Of a stretch of DNA of 64,000 nt, positions 35,913-46,944 are shown one piece after another (within the stretch, counting starts at the first letter, position 1; each line of letters opens with the position of its first letter). The notes under the pieces are model-generated. The model had not been told where the DNA came from. It made no database searches and was given only the letters and a program-made list of their open reading frames with translations. The stretch spans positions 496,001 to 560,000 of the forward strand of contig VTFK01000066.1 in NCBI GenBank assembly GCA_009617715.1, read 5' to 3'. Source of the DNA: Plectrocnemia conspersa (Eukaryota > Arthropoda > Insecta > Trichoptera > Polycentropodidae). A program made the translations under genes and the position numbers.

Positions 35913-36920
35913 CAGGCTTGGCCATAATAATGGAGCACCCCAATAAATGTGTTACATCTTAAAAATTTCGTGAGAATATAAATAAAAAACCTGTTAAGAT
36001 AGTTTTAAGTGTTTATTTAATGCTTATTTTTAATATTTAGTAGGCTTACTTTTACCTCTAATTACAGCTGCAACCTTTAAATTGCAGGTAAACAGAAACC
36101 ATTTTCTTCATTCCATCTGCAATTTTTCTTGCAGCTCAATTTTAGATTTGCAATTGTGATGGACAACATTTTCTTTTAACTTTGATTAATGATATTTAGG
36201 TTTAGTGACTGTGTAGGCCATTCTAAAAGCGTGAAACCCTTTCACGTAAAGCAACCCCTTTGCTTTTTTGCATAGTATAGCATGGAGCGTTTACTTGCTA
36301 GAATCGTATGGTCTGTGCTTAAAAATATTTTCCAGTAAGAATCCATTAAAGTGGACTTCTACATTGAAATATAAATGGCACTGTTGGAAACCTTTACACA
36401 CCCTCGTGAGTGTAAAGGTTTCCAACTCCTGCTGCTACCATAACGCATTTGCTAACATATTTGACTTTATGTACTACGCAATCAGCTTGATACTGCCAGG
36501 GGTCACAAAAACTCTTTAAAAAATCTAAAAAGTATGACTATTTAGAAAAATTATTGTTTTTATATTAACCAATTTAAGTTAAAATTTTCCTTAAAGTTCG
36601 ACTCATCGGACCTAATGACTTTCGCCCAATCTTCAGATGCCTAATCTCGGCGTTTTAGGCCCACCTTCGAGTTTTATTTATTTCTGAAAGCCATGTAAAC
36701 CATTAAAGTGGATTCCGACATTGAATTATAAATGTCACTATTCATAATACCCTCGAAAGTGTACATGTTTCCTACCCTTGCTGCTGCCATACGACCCCAA
36801 AACATAACGCTTCCGCCACAATTCGCCTCACTACCGTGATGTACCGACCGCTAGTATTACAAATAGTACGTGATTAAGCTCTCAGTTATATTCAAGTAAT
36901 TACCATGGTCTTCTACTGCA
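35913..36920 (-). mobile_element. Tc1-like transposon remnants, two overlapping partial copies
   Basis: The right end begins after TA with CAGGCTTGGCCATAATAA (35913), a Tc1-type terminal start. Reading the minus strand from 36860, a first copy gives GGSVMFWG then AAARVGNMYTFEGIM (about 36740-36830). A second copy then starts again earlier in the protein with WAKVIRSDESNF (about 36595-36630; the Asp of SDES is the catalytic-type residue). It continues through VMVAAGVGNLYTHEGV (36402-36449) and WPTQS (36210), ending near IRGKSKPT (36040). The order shows two head-to-tail fragments of one family. Stops and frameshifts abound. The left terminal repeat was not found. Another right end of this family lies at 63308. 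Confidence 0.75.
36383..36426. repeat. Perfect 17-bp hairpin inside the Tc1 remnant
   Basis: GTTGGAAACCTTTACAC (36383-36399) and GTGTAAAGGTTTCCAAC (36410-36426) are exact reverse complements around a 10-base loop. The sister copy at about 36738-36765 lacks the left arm (nine unrelated bases instead) but keeps the right-arm region, so the left arm is the new sequence. Confidence 0.9.
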
Positions 36921-36925
36921 TTTTT

Positions 36926-37065
36926 TTCATAAAACGACTTCGGAAAAATAAAAAGTATTATAGCATACTTCCATACTCGCTCCCAGTGTTTTTAACTTTT
37001 GATTTGAAGGATTAAATTTCCAAATTGGCTCTCAGTTTGAGCTTCTCCTCCACGTTTGACCATCT
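36926..37065. repeat. Local repeat E, copy 1
   Basis: ATTATAGCATACTT, TTTTGATTTGAAGGATTAA, and AATTGGCTCTCAGTTTGAGC followed by TTGACCATCTTCG match 41010-41170 in the same orientation. It adjoins the Tc1 remnant and may belong to it or to the adjacent island. Confidence 0.5.
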
Positions 37066-37625
37066 TCGTCTACGTGTTTAATTAAGCGTGTGTGGTTGAG
37101 TGGCATCAAAGGTGTGTTAATATGGTTTAAAGCGCAGCTCGAGTCGAAACTGGAACCCCAACTGTTGCCGTTGCGCAGATAGTTCGCACCCAACCAGACT
37201 GCTTCGCAGATAGGGATAGAGATATCTGGGGCGAGTCCCTTGGCCGTAATGCACAAAGTTCGTCACCTCGCCAAGTAATGCGAAATAAAGTTTAGCGTTC
37301 TGGAGAGTTGCCGGCGCCAACGTCCGCACTGCTTAATCGCATAGATGGCTAATTCGCGATATTTCCCCCAGGAACTCTTTTAATTATTCTGGATGCGCTC
37401 GGTGTGCATAGCGGTGCCTCGTTCGAAAGCAATTGAATAGCAATGCGCAAATGGGGTCGAGTAACAATGGATTACAAGTGTTACGGGCGGAGCGGAGGGA
37501 AGCGCTTAAAGTGAAAAGTGTTAATTAAAAAATGCAACAGTCAAGCGCTTTCCATTAGGGATTGGTAGTGAATGTTTAATCTATAAACAGCTGGGAAGAA
37601 TAGAAAACTATCTTATTTATAATGT
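37066..37625. other. GC-richer island with duplicated 3' part, candidate conserved noncoding element
   Basis: Among the least AT-biased blocks in the window, with AGTTGCCGGCGCCAACG (37303-37319), a near palindrome. Two overlapping minus frames (74 and 70 codons) lack domain features. The end (37540-37620: AAGCGCTTTCCATTAGGGAT then AATCTATAAACAGCTGGGAA) recurs at 39705-39785. Regulatory DNA is the likeliest reading. A host exon is possible but unsupported. Confidence 0.4.
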
Positions 37626-37629
37626 TCTT

Positions 37630-38075
37630 TAATGGTCACGAGCAGTAGCGTAGTCGCAAGCAGGGTAGATTTTATTTTAAAAAATATCTAAAGACCTCTT
37701 ACAGTGAACCTAACAATCGAAACAAAAGTGAATAGATAAATAGTTTGTAAATATTTGATTAAAAGAATTTAAAACTTATAGATTTAATTTATTCAAAGTT
37801 TTTATTTATAGTGCCACTTAAAATAACACTAAAACCGTCGGACCTTACTTAATCAAAAACAAATTTAGTTCATAGCAGGCTGCTATAATTAAATAAATAT
37901 ATTATTGATCTATTATTAAACATTTTTTGTCTCTTTACTTTTTACTTTAAGATTTTTTTTAACGGGGTTATGATTTTTTTTAAACTTATTTTATTTAAAA
38001 ATGATAAAATATTTCTGCTTGTTTTACTTTTATTTTCTTTGTTTATTTTTAATGGTGCTATGATTTTTTCAGCTT
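37630..38075. other. AT-rich noncoding stretch
   Basis: Nothing recognised. Confidence 0.45.
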
Positions 38076-38079
38076 TTTT

Positions 38080-38600
38080 ATTAAGTCGCTATTTTGAAAC
38101 AAAGATAGTGGATCTGACCGACAAATAAACTTAGTCGAGATATTTCGTCCGACAAATTAGCAATATTTTCGTTTATGTATTATACATAAAAATGTTTAAA
38201 GAAACATTTTTATTATTTTTTTTATTTAATTTTAAAAATTATTAATCATTTTTGACTTTTGTGTTTATCCTCTAAAACTTATTTTAACAAAGTTTTTATT
38301 TTAAAAAAAAAATCAAAAGTATAAAGTACAAAAGTCAATATATTTTAAAAAAATTTTTTTTTTAAAAGCAAAACTATTCTAGAGTATAAAATACAAATAG
38401 CAGAAATGTTAAATAATTTAAATTAAAACAGTAATTTTTTTAATTAAAAATCCTTCTTTTAACACACTTTTATGTATATACATATATCAACCAAATTCTT
38501 GTAGCATTTGTCAGACAGAATATCTCGACTGAGTTAGTTTGCCAGCCTGATCTTGCTTATATCTTGTTTCAAATTGGCGACCAATAAAAAACTGAAAAAA
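38080..38600. repeat. Satellite-like repeat pair in inverted orientation (array 4)
   Basis: Box B of the satellite-like family occurs reversed at 38088-38150 (CGCTATTTTGAAACAAAGAT, GATCTGACC, AACTTAGTCGAGATATT) and forward at 38510-38585 (AATATCTCGACTGAGTTAG, TGATCTTG, GTTTCAAATTGGCGACC), diverging from each other about 400 bases apart. The sequence between is AT-rich. Confidence 0.65.
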
Positions 38601-38695
38601 TATTCATAAAAAATATGTTTTTACCAAACCTACAACTTTCTTTAATTAGTGGATATTTAAAAAAAAAATGAAAATTAAGGAGGTTAGTAAACTAT

Positions 38696-39340
38696 TTATC
38701 ACACATGGGCAAATAGCGGCTCGCGAGCCGCATGCGGCTCTTTGCTATATTTAATGCGGCTTCACAGTAGCGAGTTTTATAACTTATCTTATAAATGACA
38801 TTCGAACAAATCCAAGGAATTATCGCTAGTTAAAGAATTTCCTTGAAGGGATAGAATATGAAGATTTCCCAAATAATATTTCTTTTTATTGCCTTGTGTG
38901 TTGGTTATCCACTTGCAATGTACTTAAACAATTTTCTACTACTGATGCTTCTTGTTAAGTTTCTTAACAACAAATAAAAAATTCCACCTACAACGCAAAA
39001 TAATTACTGGTTACAAAATTGAAGGTTCCTGACTGATATAATGAAACATTCTCACTTTTTAAACTTAGTGCTACATAAAAAATATTTCTGATCTAGTTCA
39101 AACGATATTCAGCTTTCAAAAAAAACTGCAACTTTTTCAGAATGATTTAATATTTTCCCCGTTTAAAAATTTTAATTCTTGAGATCAAGAAGAATAATTT
39201 CTTGTTGTCGTGAATCCCTGTACTACTTAAGAATCAACACTATTTGGCAATGCCTAGTTTGCTTTATTCATTTAATTTAATTCAATTTTTATTTAAAGAT
39301 TATTTCTTTTATAATATTTTGCCGACAGTGGTTGTCAATC
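38696..39340. mobile_element. hAT-like terminal fragment with palindromic CGGCTCGCGAGCCG
   Basis: CACACATGGGCAAATAGCGG, then CTCGCGAGCCGCATGCGGCT (38719-38738), resembles the termini of many hAT elements, which start CAG..GGGCAAA and continue with a CGGCTCGCGAGCCG-type palindrome. The next 600 bases may be worn hAT sequence but show no readable transposase, and no matching opposite end or 8-bp target duplication was found. Confidence 0.4.
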
Positions 39341-39704
39341 TAGACTAGTTAAAGATAAATACATGAATTTCGAACCAAATACAGTTATTTTATGTTACAG
39401 AAAACGTTTAGTTGAAGTTATATTTTTTATGATACAATGCAAAATATGTTTTATTTTAATATTTTTGATTTATATGCAATTCTTAATCTTTCTGAATCAC
39501 CCGGTATATGTGCTTATTTTGATTTATTTAAACAAATGGTAATTTACAATAATAAATAATGTACTTAAGAATGTAAAACAATCTCTTTGAGGTTTATTTA
39601 ATTATTTTGTTTCTTTGTTACATTGCTATTTTTTGTCAACAGTCTAGATTTTTTGCAAAAATGTTTGATGTTTCCCTTTGCGTAGCACATGTGCCTAAAG
39701 AGAA

Positions 39705-39785
39705 AAGTGCTTTCCATTAGGGATTTGAAATGAATATTTAATCTCTAAACAGCTGAAAAGAATAGCAAAGCTACCTTATTTCTTA
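39705..39785. repeat. Copy 2 of the duplicated segment from 37540-37620
   Basis: AAAGTGCTTTCCATTAGGGA, ATATTTAATCTCTAAACAGC and AAAAGAATAGC follow the first copy base for base with scattered changes. Flanks are AT-rich and unrelated. Confidence 0.6.
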
Positions 39786-39789
39786 CTTG

Positions 39790-41005
39790 TACCCATTGAA
39801 AAAATCAACGGAGAGTGGTATAAGTTAAGAAAAAAGTTTTTTACAATACATATTATATATATTACTCATACCAAATATAAAAAAAATATATTTTAAATAT
39901 AATAGCATATCTAGCAACAGCACGAAAATTCTTAATATTACAGTAAAATCTATAGAATATTGTAGCAACATGATTTATCTAATTTTATATTAATTTATTT
40001 TAACTATTGAAGCCTTCAAATATTATTTAATTAAAATTAGGTTCTTAATAAAAACATAGTTTTTATATTCAATACATAAAATTAGACAACAGAGATATGA
40101 GAATTAAATAACTGCTACTAACACGAATTGCAATATATTAAATGTCATATTTAAAAAATATATCTGACTTGATAATAATTGCGCAAAAAAATCTGTTTTA
40201 ATATGCTTGATATCATTTTGCGCCTGATAGGTTAAGGGCGAAGCCCTGGTGACGGTCAACTGTGAAGTAGGCCTTTATACAAGTTATTTCTTAGTGACGA
40301 TTCATATGGTACTGTCAAGGTCATAGTTCAAATCTGCTTAAAGCACTATAAGTAATTTACTAATATATGAAAGATTCAAGTTTGAATTTTATATCGATCT
40401 CCATGTTTTTTATTATATTTTTATCGTATATAGAATTGAGTATTAGTGATTATTAAATATTTTTTATTTATATTATTACTTACATATTAGGTTAATTTAG
40501 ATTTTTTTATTTTGCTTTTGAATTTTTTTTTTAATATAAAGTATTGAAAATTAGTTAATTATAAGCTACTTTAGCTTATAGAGTTCAGTTTAAGGAGCAA
40601 CTACTTTTTTTAAATATGTATTGACGCTTTTAAAAGCGCCGTAAACCAAAGTGCACGTGCTCATTACAATCAGTCTCTTTACAGTGTTGCCAAATCTTCA
40701 TATGCTTAAACCACAACGGTCACGTAACGATTTTTGTAATAAAAACGATGGAATCAAATCAAATTGTGTTCCTAAGTCACAGCAATGCAAAGGAACCACA
40801 TGCCTGACCAAGCGTTTATAAGCGCATATAAAGCACATCAAATACTGATTTGCGACTTTACCTCAACCTTGATTTTTAAACATTTTTTATCTAAAGTTCA
40901 GACCGATCTTTGCAGACGAATAAATTCTACAGATTATGTTAATGAATCGAGGCAATAGAAAAACAAAAAAATACTATATGTTACTTCTGCATTCATTATC
41001 TTTCT
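39790..41005. other. Mostly AT-rich noncoding stretch
   Basis: A mixed segment at 40200-40340 contains GATAGGTTAAGGG and AGTTCAAATC, loosely like Pol III A and B boxes but too far apart for a tRNA head. Another mixed part lies at 40640-40870. No gene recognised. Confidence 0.4.
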
Positions 41006-41009
41006 TAGT

Positions 41010-41170
41010 TTTTACGAAATTGATTTTAAAAAAATAAGTAAAATTATAGCATACTTTCATTGTGTTTAATACTACTTGCTTCTAAAGTCTTTTGATTTAA
41101 ATAAATAATTTCTAATTTGGCTCTTAGTTTGAGCATTTGACTGACGTTTAAACGTCTTTGTTCACTTCCA
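41010..41170. repeat. Local repeat E, copy 2
   Basis: AATTATAGCATACTTTC, AGTCTTTTGATTTAAAT and AATTTGGCTCTTAGTTTGAG correspond to 36926-37065 in the same order and orientation. Confidence 0.5.
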
Positions 41171-41174
41171 TGAC

Positions 41175-42800
41175 CAAAAAAGCAGCCGCTTCCCTCTTCG
41201 CGTCAACTGTGGTCCAGTTACGCAGTTCGAAATCCATTATTTAACCCGCTGTTTGGAGATTTCGCAGACATTAACAAAGCTACAGTATGTTTTAAATTAT
41301 AAGTGATTAAATAGTATATGATAAAAAAAAAATTTATCTCGTTTCGAGAAGCATTTTTGCGTTATCAAACTGTTTCAAATCCAATTCCCAAGCCTCACAA
41401 GCAATTATATTTTCTATAGCTTGCACGCACAAAACATGCAATTTTTATCTTTAATGTTATCTTAAGTATCTTTCCATTATTTTCTTCCTAGCTTTATTGC
41501 CAATTAGAATGCATGAAACACGATCTGTATTATTGTGTACATGTTATATTTATATGTATTGCATGTGCAAGCAAGTCTTAGTAGTATCTTGCTGAAAATT
41601 AATAGTGTCTATTTTTGTTTGTCAAGCGAATGCATTTGTCAGCGCCGGAGGGTTGAAACGAAATATTCCACTTGGGGATAAGCTCTGGCAAATTTGACTT
41701 TCCTTTTAGCTGAATAAGGCACTTGCTTAACTTTAAAACAACGAAGGTTACATTTATCTTCGATAGCAACGGAAGATGGAGCGCAGTTGCTTCAGCTTGC
41801 AAACTTTCTAACGAGGCACTGCATCCGTCCTTCGCAATCTTGAATAGCATCTGATATAATATAATAATATGATATCATTTCAAACATCATTTACCTGCTT
41901 ATTCCACACAATTGTTCAAAAGATGTTTTATAGAATTTATACAATTGAAAAACCAGAAAGGGTAGCTGAGTTTACAATACATCATTTTGATGTTGCGTTT
42001 TAACCTTAAGGATGTTACTTATTAATAATTTGAAACTAAATTAGGTCGTGCATATTTTCCGATATTTAAATCGTTAATTTCTTAGCTTTGAAGTAACGAA
42101 GAAGAAGAAGAGGAGGTCGGCGTCGAGAGGGCTTTGTTTAACAACGTATACTTTCATGCAAGATTTATTGTACTGTATAATTACCACACTCTTCAAACAC
42201 CGGCTATACCACTTTACTCGGTGCTATACTTGTACACATAAATTTCCTCGACGAAAATGAGAATTCGAATTATTAACTAGGGACGACAGCGCTAATTATG
42301 AATTATTACAACAACGCATACACACCCAAAGTGTTGTTATATTACTCTTGTTGTATTAACGGTATTACGTTTCGCAAACTGAAAAGTGCCGCATTCGCAA
42401 AGTGCATTGTGAAACCTCGCCGTCACAAATACGGTTTCGCATGTTTCCTGGTAAAATTGCAGCGGATGAGTTATTAAGTCTCGCTTCTGAATTTTCTGGT
42501 GTATTATTAAAGTTACACAAACAACAGAAATACAAACAAAGCCCAAAGAATAATCACGATTGTCTCTGTAAATAATAAAAACACCTCTTCCCTATCAGAC
42601 TTTGCTACTATATGCATTAAAATTTTTAAACATTTGTCTCGCCACTTCCTAGTTTAATTACTAATAGTGTTTATGCTTAAAATATTTTTCTTTTAAATTA
42701 AAGAGAAAGCAAAATGCATCACATTCGCGCGCGTGTATCGTTTGCAGGTTACGAGTCAATCGGCTGGCACATAAACTGATATCGATACATTTTTTTTATA
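41175..42800. other. Series of mixed-composition islands, candidate noncoding elements
   Basis: Three less AT-biased segments (about 41175-41290, 41600-41850, 42060-42560) with AT-rich gaps. The 83-codon (41599-41850) and 69-codon (42337-42546) minus frames show no domain. 42097-42116 is a GAA/GAG-type trinucleotide run (GAAGAAGAAGAAGAGGAGG). 42735-42790 includes GATATCGATAC. Regulatory function is possible. No gene is supported. Confidence 0.35.
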
Positions 42801-43195
42801 TTTATTTAACAATATATTTAAGGAATATACTCTATCCTTTTTAAAGATAGACAATATAATTCAGATTTATTCTTAATAATTTCTCGATAATAAATCAAAT
42901 TGTATATTAGGGCAAAAAAAGTATACATATTATAAAAAAAAAGTCTTCTAAAATATTTGTAAAAAGCCTGAATATATACGCGTTTATTTTTATTATTAAT
43001 TTGGTGAATTATTAAATATTTATATAATATACACAGGGTGGGGTTAAATATTTCCCACATTTAAAGCAGTATAAAAAATAAAGAAAGTTATATAGAAAAA
43101 ATGTATTTAATTCTGAAAAATACATAGGAATCAATTTTGTCGTATAAAAATGTCAATTATTTGTCTAATCCTTTTCTTATACCTTCAAAGAAAAA
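42800..43195. other. AT-rich noncoding stretch
   Basis: The 80-codon minus frame here is Tyr/Ile/Lys-rich and follows composition only. Nothing recognised. Confidence 0.45.
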
Positions 43196-43199
43196 GTCA

Positions 43200-43620
43200 C
43201 TTCAGCTTTGCTAATATATGTGAGTCTCAGTGCTACTATAAAATTTATTTAGGATTTTTTTACTAAATGTTTCGGGTTTGGCATGATCATTTTTCAATAT
43301 TTGTTTAAAGATGCAGTTTTAAATCTACAAACAGAATCTTTCTCAAACTTACGAATCGCTATATTCAGTGACACAGCATGATTTGGTTATTGCTTATGCT
43401 CATGCTTCTTCCACATATTCTGGCGTTCTAATGGTCCTTGGTCTTTTTTCCTTATAATTTCCAGTGAGGATCTAGTACTAAAAAATTAAAAATCCGCATC
43501 TGATACCGAGCACTAAAATACGTTCTTATAATACGCTTGAACAGCAAAGTTCATGATGAAAATTTTAAACGGCAGAGCCTATCATCATTTGATAAATGAT
43601 GCTTGATCTTGATTACTCAT
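43200..43620 (-). pseudogene. Decayed mariner/Tc1-type transposase N-terminal region
   Basis: Minus-strand reading gives MNFAVQAYYKN (about 43560), then KRPRTIRTPEYVEEA (43418-43462), ILFVDLKLHLF (43316-43348) and, after a frameshift, NDHAKPETFSKKILNKFY (43240-43293). This is the order of the helix-turn-helix linker of insect mariner-like proteins: a basic RPRT.RTPE segment, then a L...L..HP/HLY element, then D.A.R..F...IL. No catalytic DDE/D part remains. The family match is by pattern only. Confidence 0.5.
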
Positions 43621-43624
43621 TCAA

Positions 43625-44335
43625 ATAGTGCTGGAAAGGTCAGTTTCAAACCCAAACCATAAATTTGCATTAGTAAATATTTTATATAAAGCCCATTATG
43701 GCATAATAGACAAATATGTAATAAAAAATAAAAATTGGCTGATTTTCTGGATTATGGGTAGTTAATTTTGTAAAACTTTGGCTAAATTATTCCAAATCAG
43801 AAACGAAGTGGTATTTTTATGGTTATGTTTCATATAAGAGGGCTCGATTAAAGTTTAAGGGAAAATACTGGCAGAAATTTAATATTTAGCTTATATACCA
43901 TCGAGTAATGAAGGAAATATTATATCCCTTCTGACCAATATTAGTGATTCAGGATGGAACTAGACTTATTATTGATGTTTAATACATGTCTTATTAGACT
44001 CTTTGGTGTAAATATTAACATATATGTTTGCATTTAAAATCGTAGTGATCTTCTAAAATGTGACACAAATTTATTTGTTGTATCTTTTTTTTACTTTTTA
44101 CTTGATAACAAATATAAGCCAATTTCATCTTATTTGAAACATTTCTATCAGATTAAACACAAATTAGCATTGATGATTATTATAGGCCAAGTTTACAGAT
44201 CTATTTATTTTCACTTAATTAGATTAGAAAAAGTCATAAGATATACAAACAAATTAAAAATAACTCAGTGCCTGATACTACTGGCATAACAGTTTAATCA
44301 TTCTTATTGATCCTATATTAGTAAAATTATTCAAT
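43625..44335. other. AT-rich noncoding stretch
   Basis: No gene or clear repeat seen. Confidence 0.45.
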
Positions 44336-44339
44336 AAAT

Positions 44340-45270
44340 GTTTGCCTAAAATTAGCAATAAAGCTGATGATGAAAGGATCGCTAACAATTATCGTCATAT
44401 ATCTGTTTTACCATTTCTTTAAAAAAAATTTTAACCAAATCTAGATAATAAAATTAATATTTTTTTATCATATTTATAATACGGATTAAAAAATCAATTC
44501 AATACAAAATATGCAGCCTTTGATTTAATTAATAAAATGCAATAAAATTGTAATTATAAAAATTAAGCTTCAGCGTTATTAATATACTTATAAAAAGTTT
44601 TTGCCACAGTAGAGCGTAACATTTTATTAGTTAAATTAAAACCTATTGGAATAATAGGACCAACGCTAAATTAATTTTTAAGCTATTTAAATAATAGACA
44701 ACAACTAGTTGTGATAAATGATACACTAAGCGAATGTTAGGTTGTCAAGTGTGTAATTCCACAGGGTTCTATTTTGGGACCTTTATTATTTAATCTATAC
44801 ATAAGTGATTTAACCCTATGTAAACTTGCAGAAAGGATTCAACTGTATGGTAATGATACAGTCCTAATATTTAACTCTAAAACATACAAAGACTAATAAA
44901 TAAACATGCAGTGTGTGATTTGATCCATATTAGTGAATGGATTAGAATAAAGAAATTATCAATTAATGAAAATATAAAATTCTTAGGTAAATTTTTGGAT
45001 AACTATTCGTATTTGTACAACAATATTGATTGTATGTTAGGAAAAGTATCATCTTTGTCAAAATTTTTATACGGGTTGCAAAATATATTATCGTATAAAA
45101 TTAGATTGAACATTTATTATGCACATATTCATAGTCATCTAACTACATGTCTTGCGTTTGGGTGTTTAAGTAAATTTAAATTAAAATCACTTCAAGTGAT
45201 TTAAAATAGTGCTATAAAAAATTTGTTAAATTTGACTTTCGATGCTCACACAAAAGACATATACGAAAAC
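44340..45270 (+). pseudogene. Decayed non-LTR retrotransposon reverse transcriptase, second family
   Basis: NNYRHISVLPFL (44383-44420) is the N-terminal RT motif. VIPQGSILGPLLFNLYISDL (44755-44814) is motif B. QLYGNDTVLIF (about 44841) sits where an active enzyme has YADD, so the first catalytic Asp is now Asn and the preceding Ala is Gly. The last 97 codons (44911-45204) are open: WIRIKKLSINEN, KFLGKFLD, LNIYYAHIHSHLTTC, LQVI, matching the C-terminal RT/thumb pattern of a different LINE clade from the 48.6-kb element. Missing parts and frameshifts mark it as dead. The 5' end is worn and no 3' tail was identified. Confidence 0.75.
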
Positions 45271-45274
45271 TAAA

Positions 45275-45500
45275 ATTTTGCATAAAACTATTCTTCCAAA
45301 ATGTGATCTATGCCTGCACTACACTCTCTGGAAGTTGTCCGAACCGAAGTTACAACTGAAGTCGGCCGAGACCTACGATTTCGATTAAGCGACCACACTG
45401 TCGCAAATTTCATATGCCGTCCGGACGGCGGCTTCTGTCTCGTACAGCCGGCATATTTGCGCGCGATAAAAAAATGTGCCAAATAATCGCAATTTTTAAA
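45275..45500. other. Small GC-richer island
   Basis: CCGTCCGGACGGCGG (45418-45432) includes a CGTCCGGACG palindrome. The 64-codon minus frame is not convincing. It may be regulatory or the flank of the preceding LINE. 45500-45950 is AT-rich with nothing seen. Confidence 0.3.
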
Positions 45501-45949
45501 TGGTCATATTATTAAAATTACGCTACTGATAATTATAAATGTTTGTGTGGGCACTCAACAATACAATATCAGTGAAAACTTTTCGGTCGTAAATATTCAA
45601 TTTAAACAAAATCTTTGTCGGCTTTTGCAAAATGCCATAAGGCATAAAAATGATACTTCAGAATACGAACACCACATTTGTGACTATTCTAGAATATGTC
45701 GCATTCGATTCTAAATAAGAATTCGTTATGGTATGACATTTATATAAACCGATCTAGGAAAATACATAAGGATATTCGAAACGATTTTTTTTAACAAAAT
45801 CAAGTACCACTAATTTTTTTTTAATTATTTAATTTTAATTATTAAAAAAAAATATAATAACGATATTTTTTAGAAGAATATACTATCAAAAATATAATTT
45901 ATCCCTTTTGGTGTCCTAAAATATTTAAAGATGTCAGTAAGAGTCTGTT

Positions 45950-46425
45950 GAAGTCCCCAATACGCATGTAGTATTATAACTTGACCACATGACCACTATG
46001 CAGCGCTCGACATGCGCGTTAACCATAGGTCGCCTACGCGCATATTGAAATTAAACCGAGTTACTCGCTCTATCTCAGTTTGCGAAACACCATATCATTA
46101 TTTCTCTCACTCTCGTCACTTAACACGCAAGAGAGCGAAAGAAAGTATCTCACCGCTCGCGTTGGAAAGAGCAGCTCCGACATCGGCCTCTTTGACTCGG
46201 AAATAATGCCGACAATGTTCGGAAGCGCTCGAATCTGGCCAAGTCGACTGAATTACCCATACTTTACCTCCCGTTCTCAGTAGCCTCAGACTACTTCCGA
46301 GAGATTTTAGAGCGGGCAGAACCGAACTTGATCGAAGTAACCCACTATATTTCCTCCATCCGTGGCCGACACATTTATCATTCATCCATACATCCATCAA
46401 ACATTTTCTGTAAAGTTTGGCACAA
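45950..46425. other. GC-richer island with promoter-like features
   Basis: Contains an inverted repeat ATGCGCGT/ACGCGCAT (46012-46019 and 46036-46043), a TCAGTT initiator-like word (46075), and CT/GA-rich runs (CTCTCACTCTCGTC, AAGAGAGCGAAAG), as in arthropod promoters. Frames of 64, 67 and 94 codons overlap on both strands without family features. It could be a core promoter, a 5' UTR or a transposon 5' end. No downstream gene was recognised. Confidence 0.35.
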
Positions 46426-46429
46426 ATTC

Positions 46430-46940
46430 TTTAAAATTTAAAACCTTTAATGATTAAAATCTACTAGGAATATTTTTAAAGAAATTAAAAAGTATTATTT
46501 GAAAAATTCATACAACTTTAAGCAAATAAAATAATATTAATAAATAATACGTTTGTTTACATTCAACATGGACTTTTTTTTTTTTTAAAATTTAATAATA
46601 TATAATTTATTTGAATTTAATAAATTTTTATATGTATTAAACCCGCAGAATGAGTTATTTTTTAATTATGCAGAATTACGTAAATTTTAATATCAATATA
46701 TATTTTCAAAATTGCTTAAGAAATAAAAATATTATATATTACAAGAATTTTAGCTAATATTATTTAAACTCAAACACATTGGAAGGCTTGGATATATATT
46801 TATAAATAAATAAATATTATTTCACATACGTCATCATTATCCTGAAAAACATAAACCACTCAAATGACGGAACACGACAAGCTCTGTACAATGATCATTA
46901 AGTTAATCAATAACTGCCGTCTGGATTAACGTGATCGACA
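46430..46940. other. AT-rich noncoding stretch
   Basis: Poly-T run near 46570; otherwise nothing recognised. Confidence 0.45.
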
Positions 46941-46944
46941 GCTT

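Noticed and set aside
40218..40340. Possible SINE head with A-box-like and B-box-like words.
   Set aside because: The boxes are about 100 bases apart, no second copy was seen, and no tRNA fold is evident.
42818..43060. 80-codon minus-strand frame.
   Set aside because: Composition is entirely Tyr, Ile, Lys, Asn and Phe, as expected of random AT-rich DNA.
45950..46425. Frames of 64, 67 and 94 codons on both strands.
   Set aside because: They exclude one another and show no domain; the island looks regulatory.
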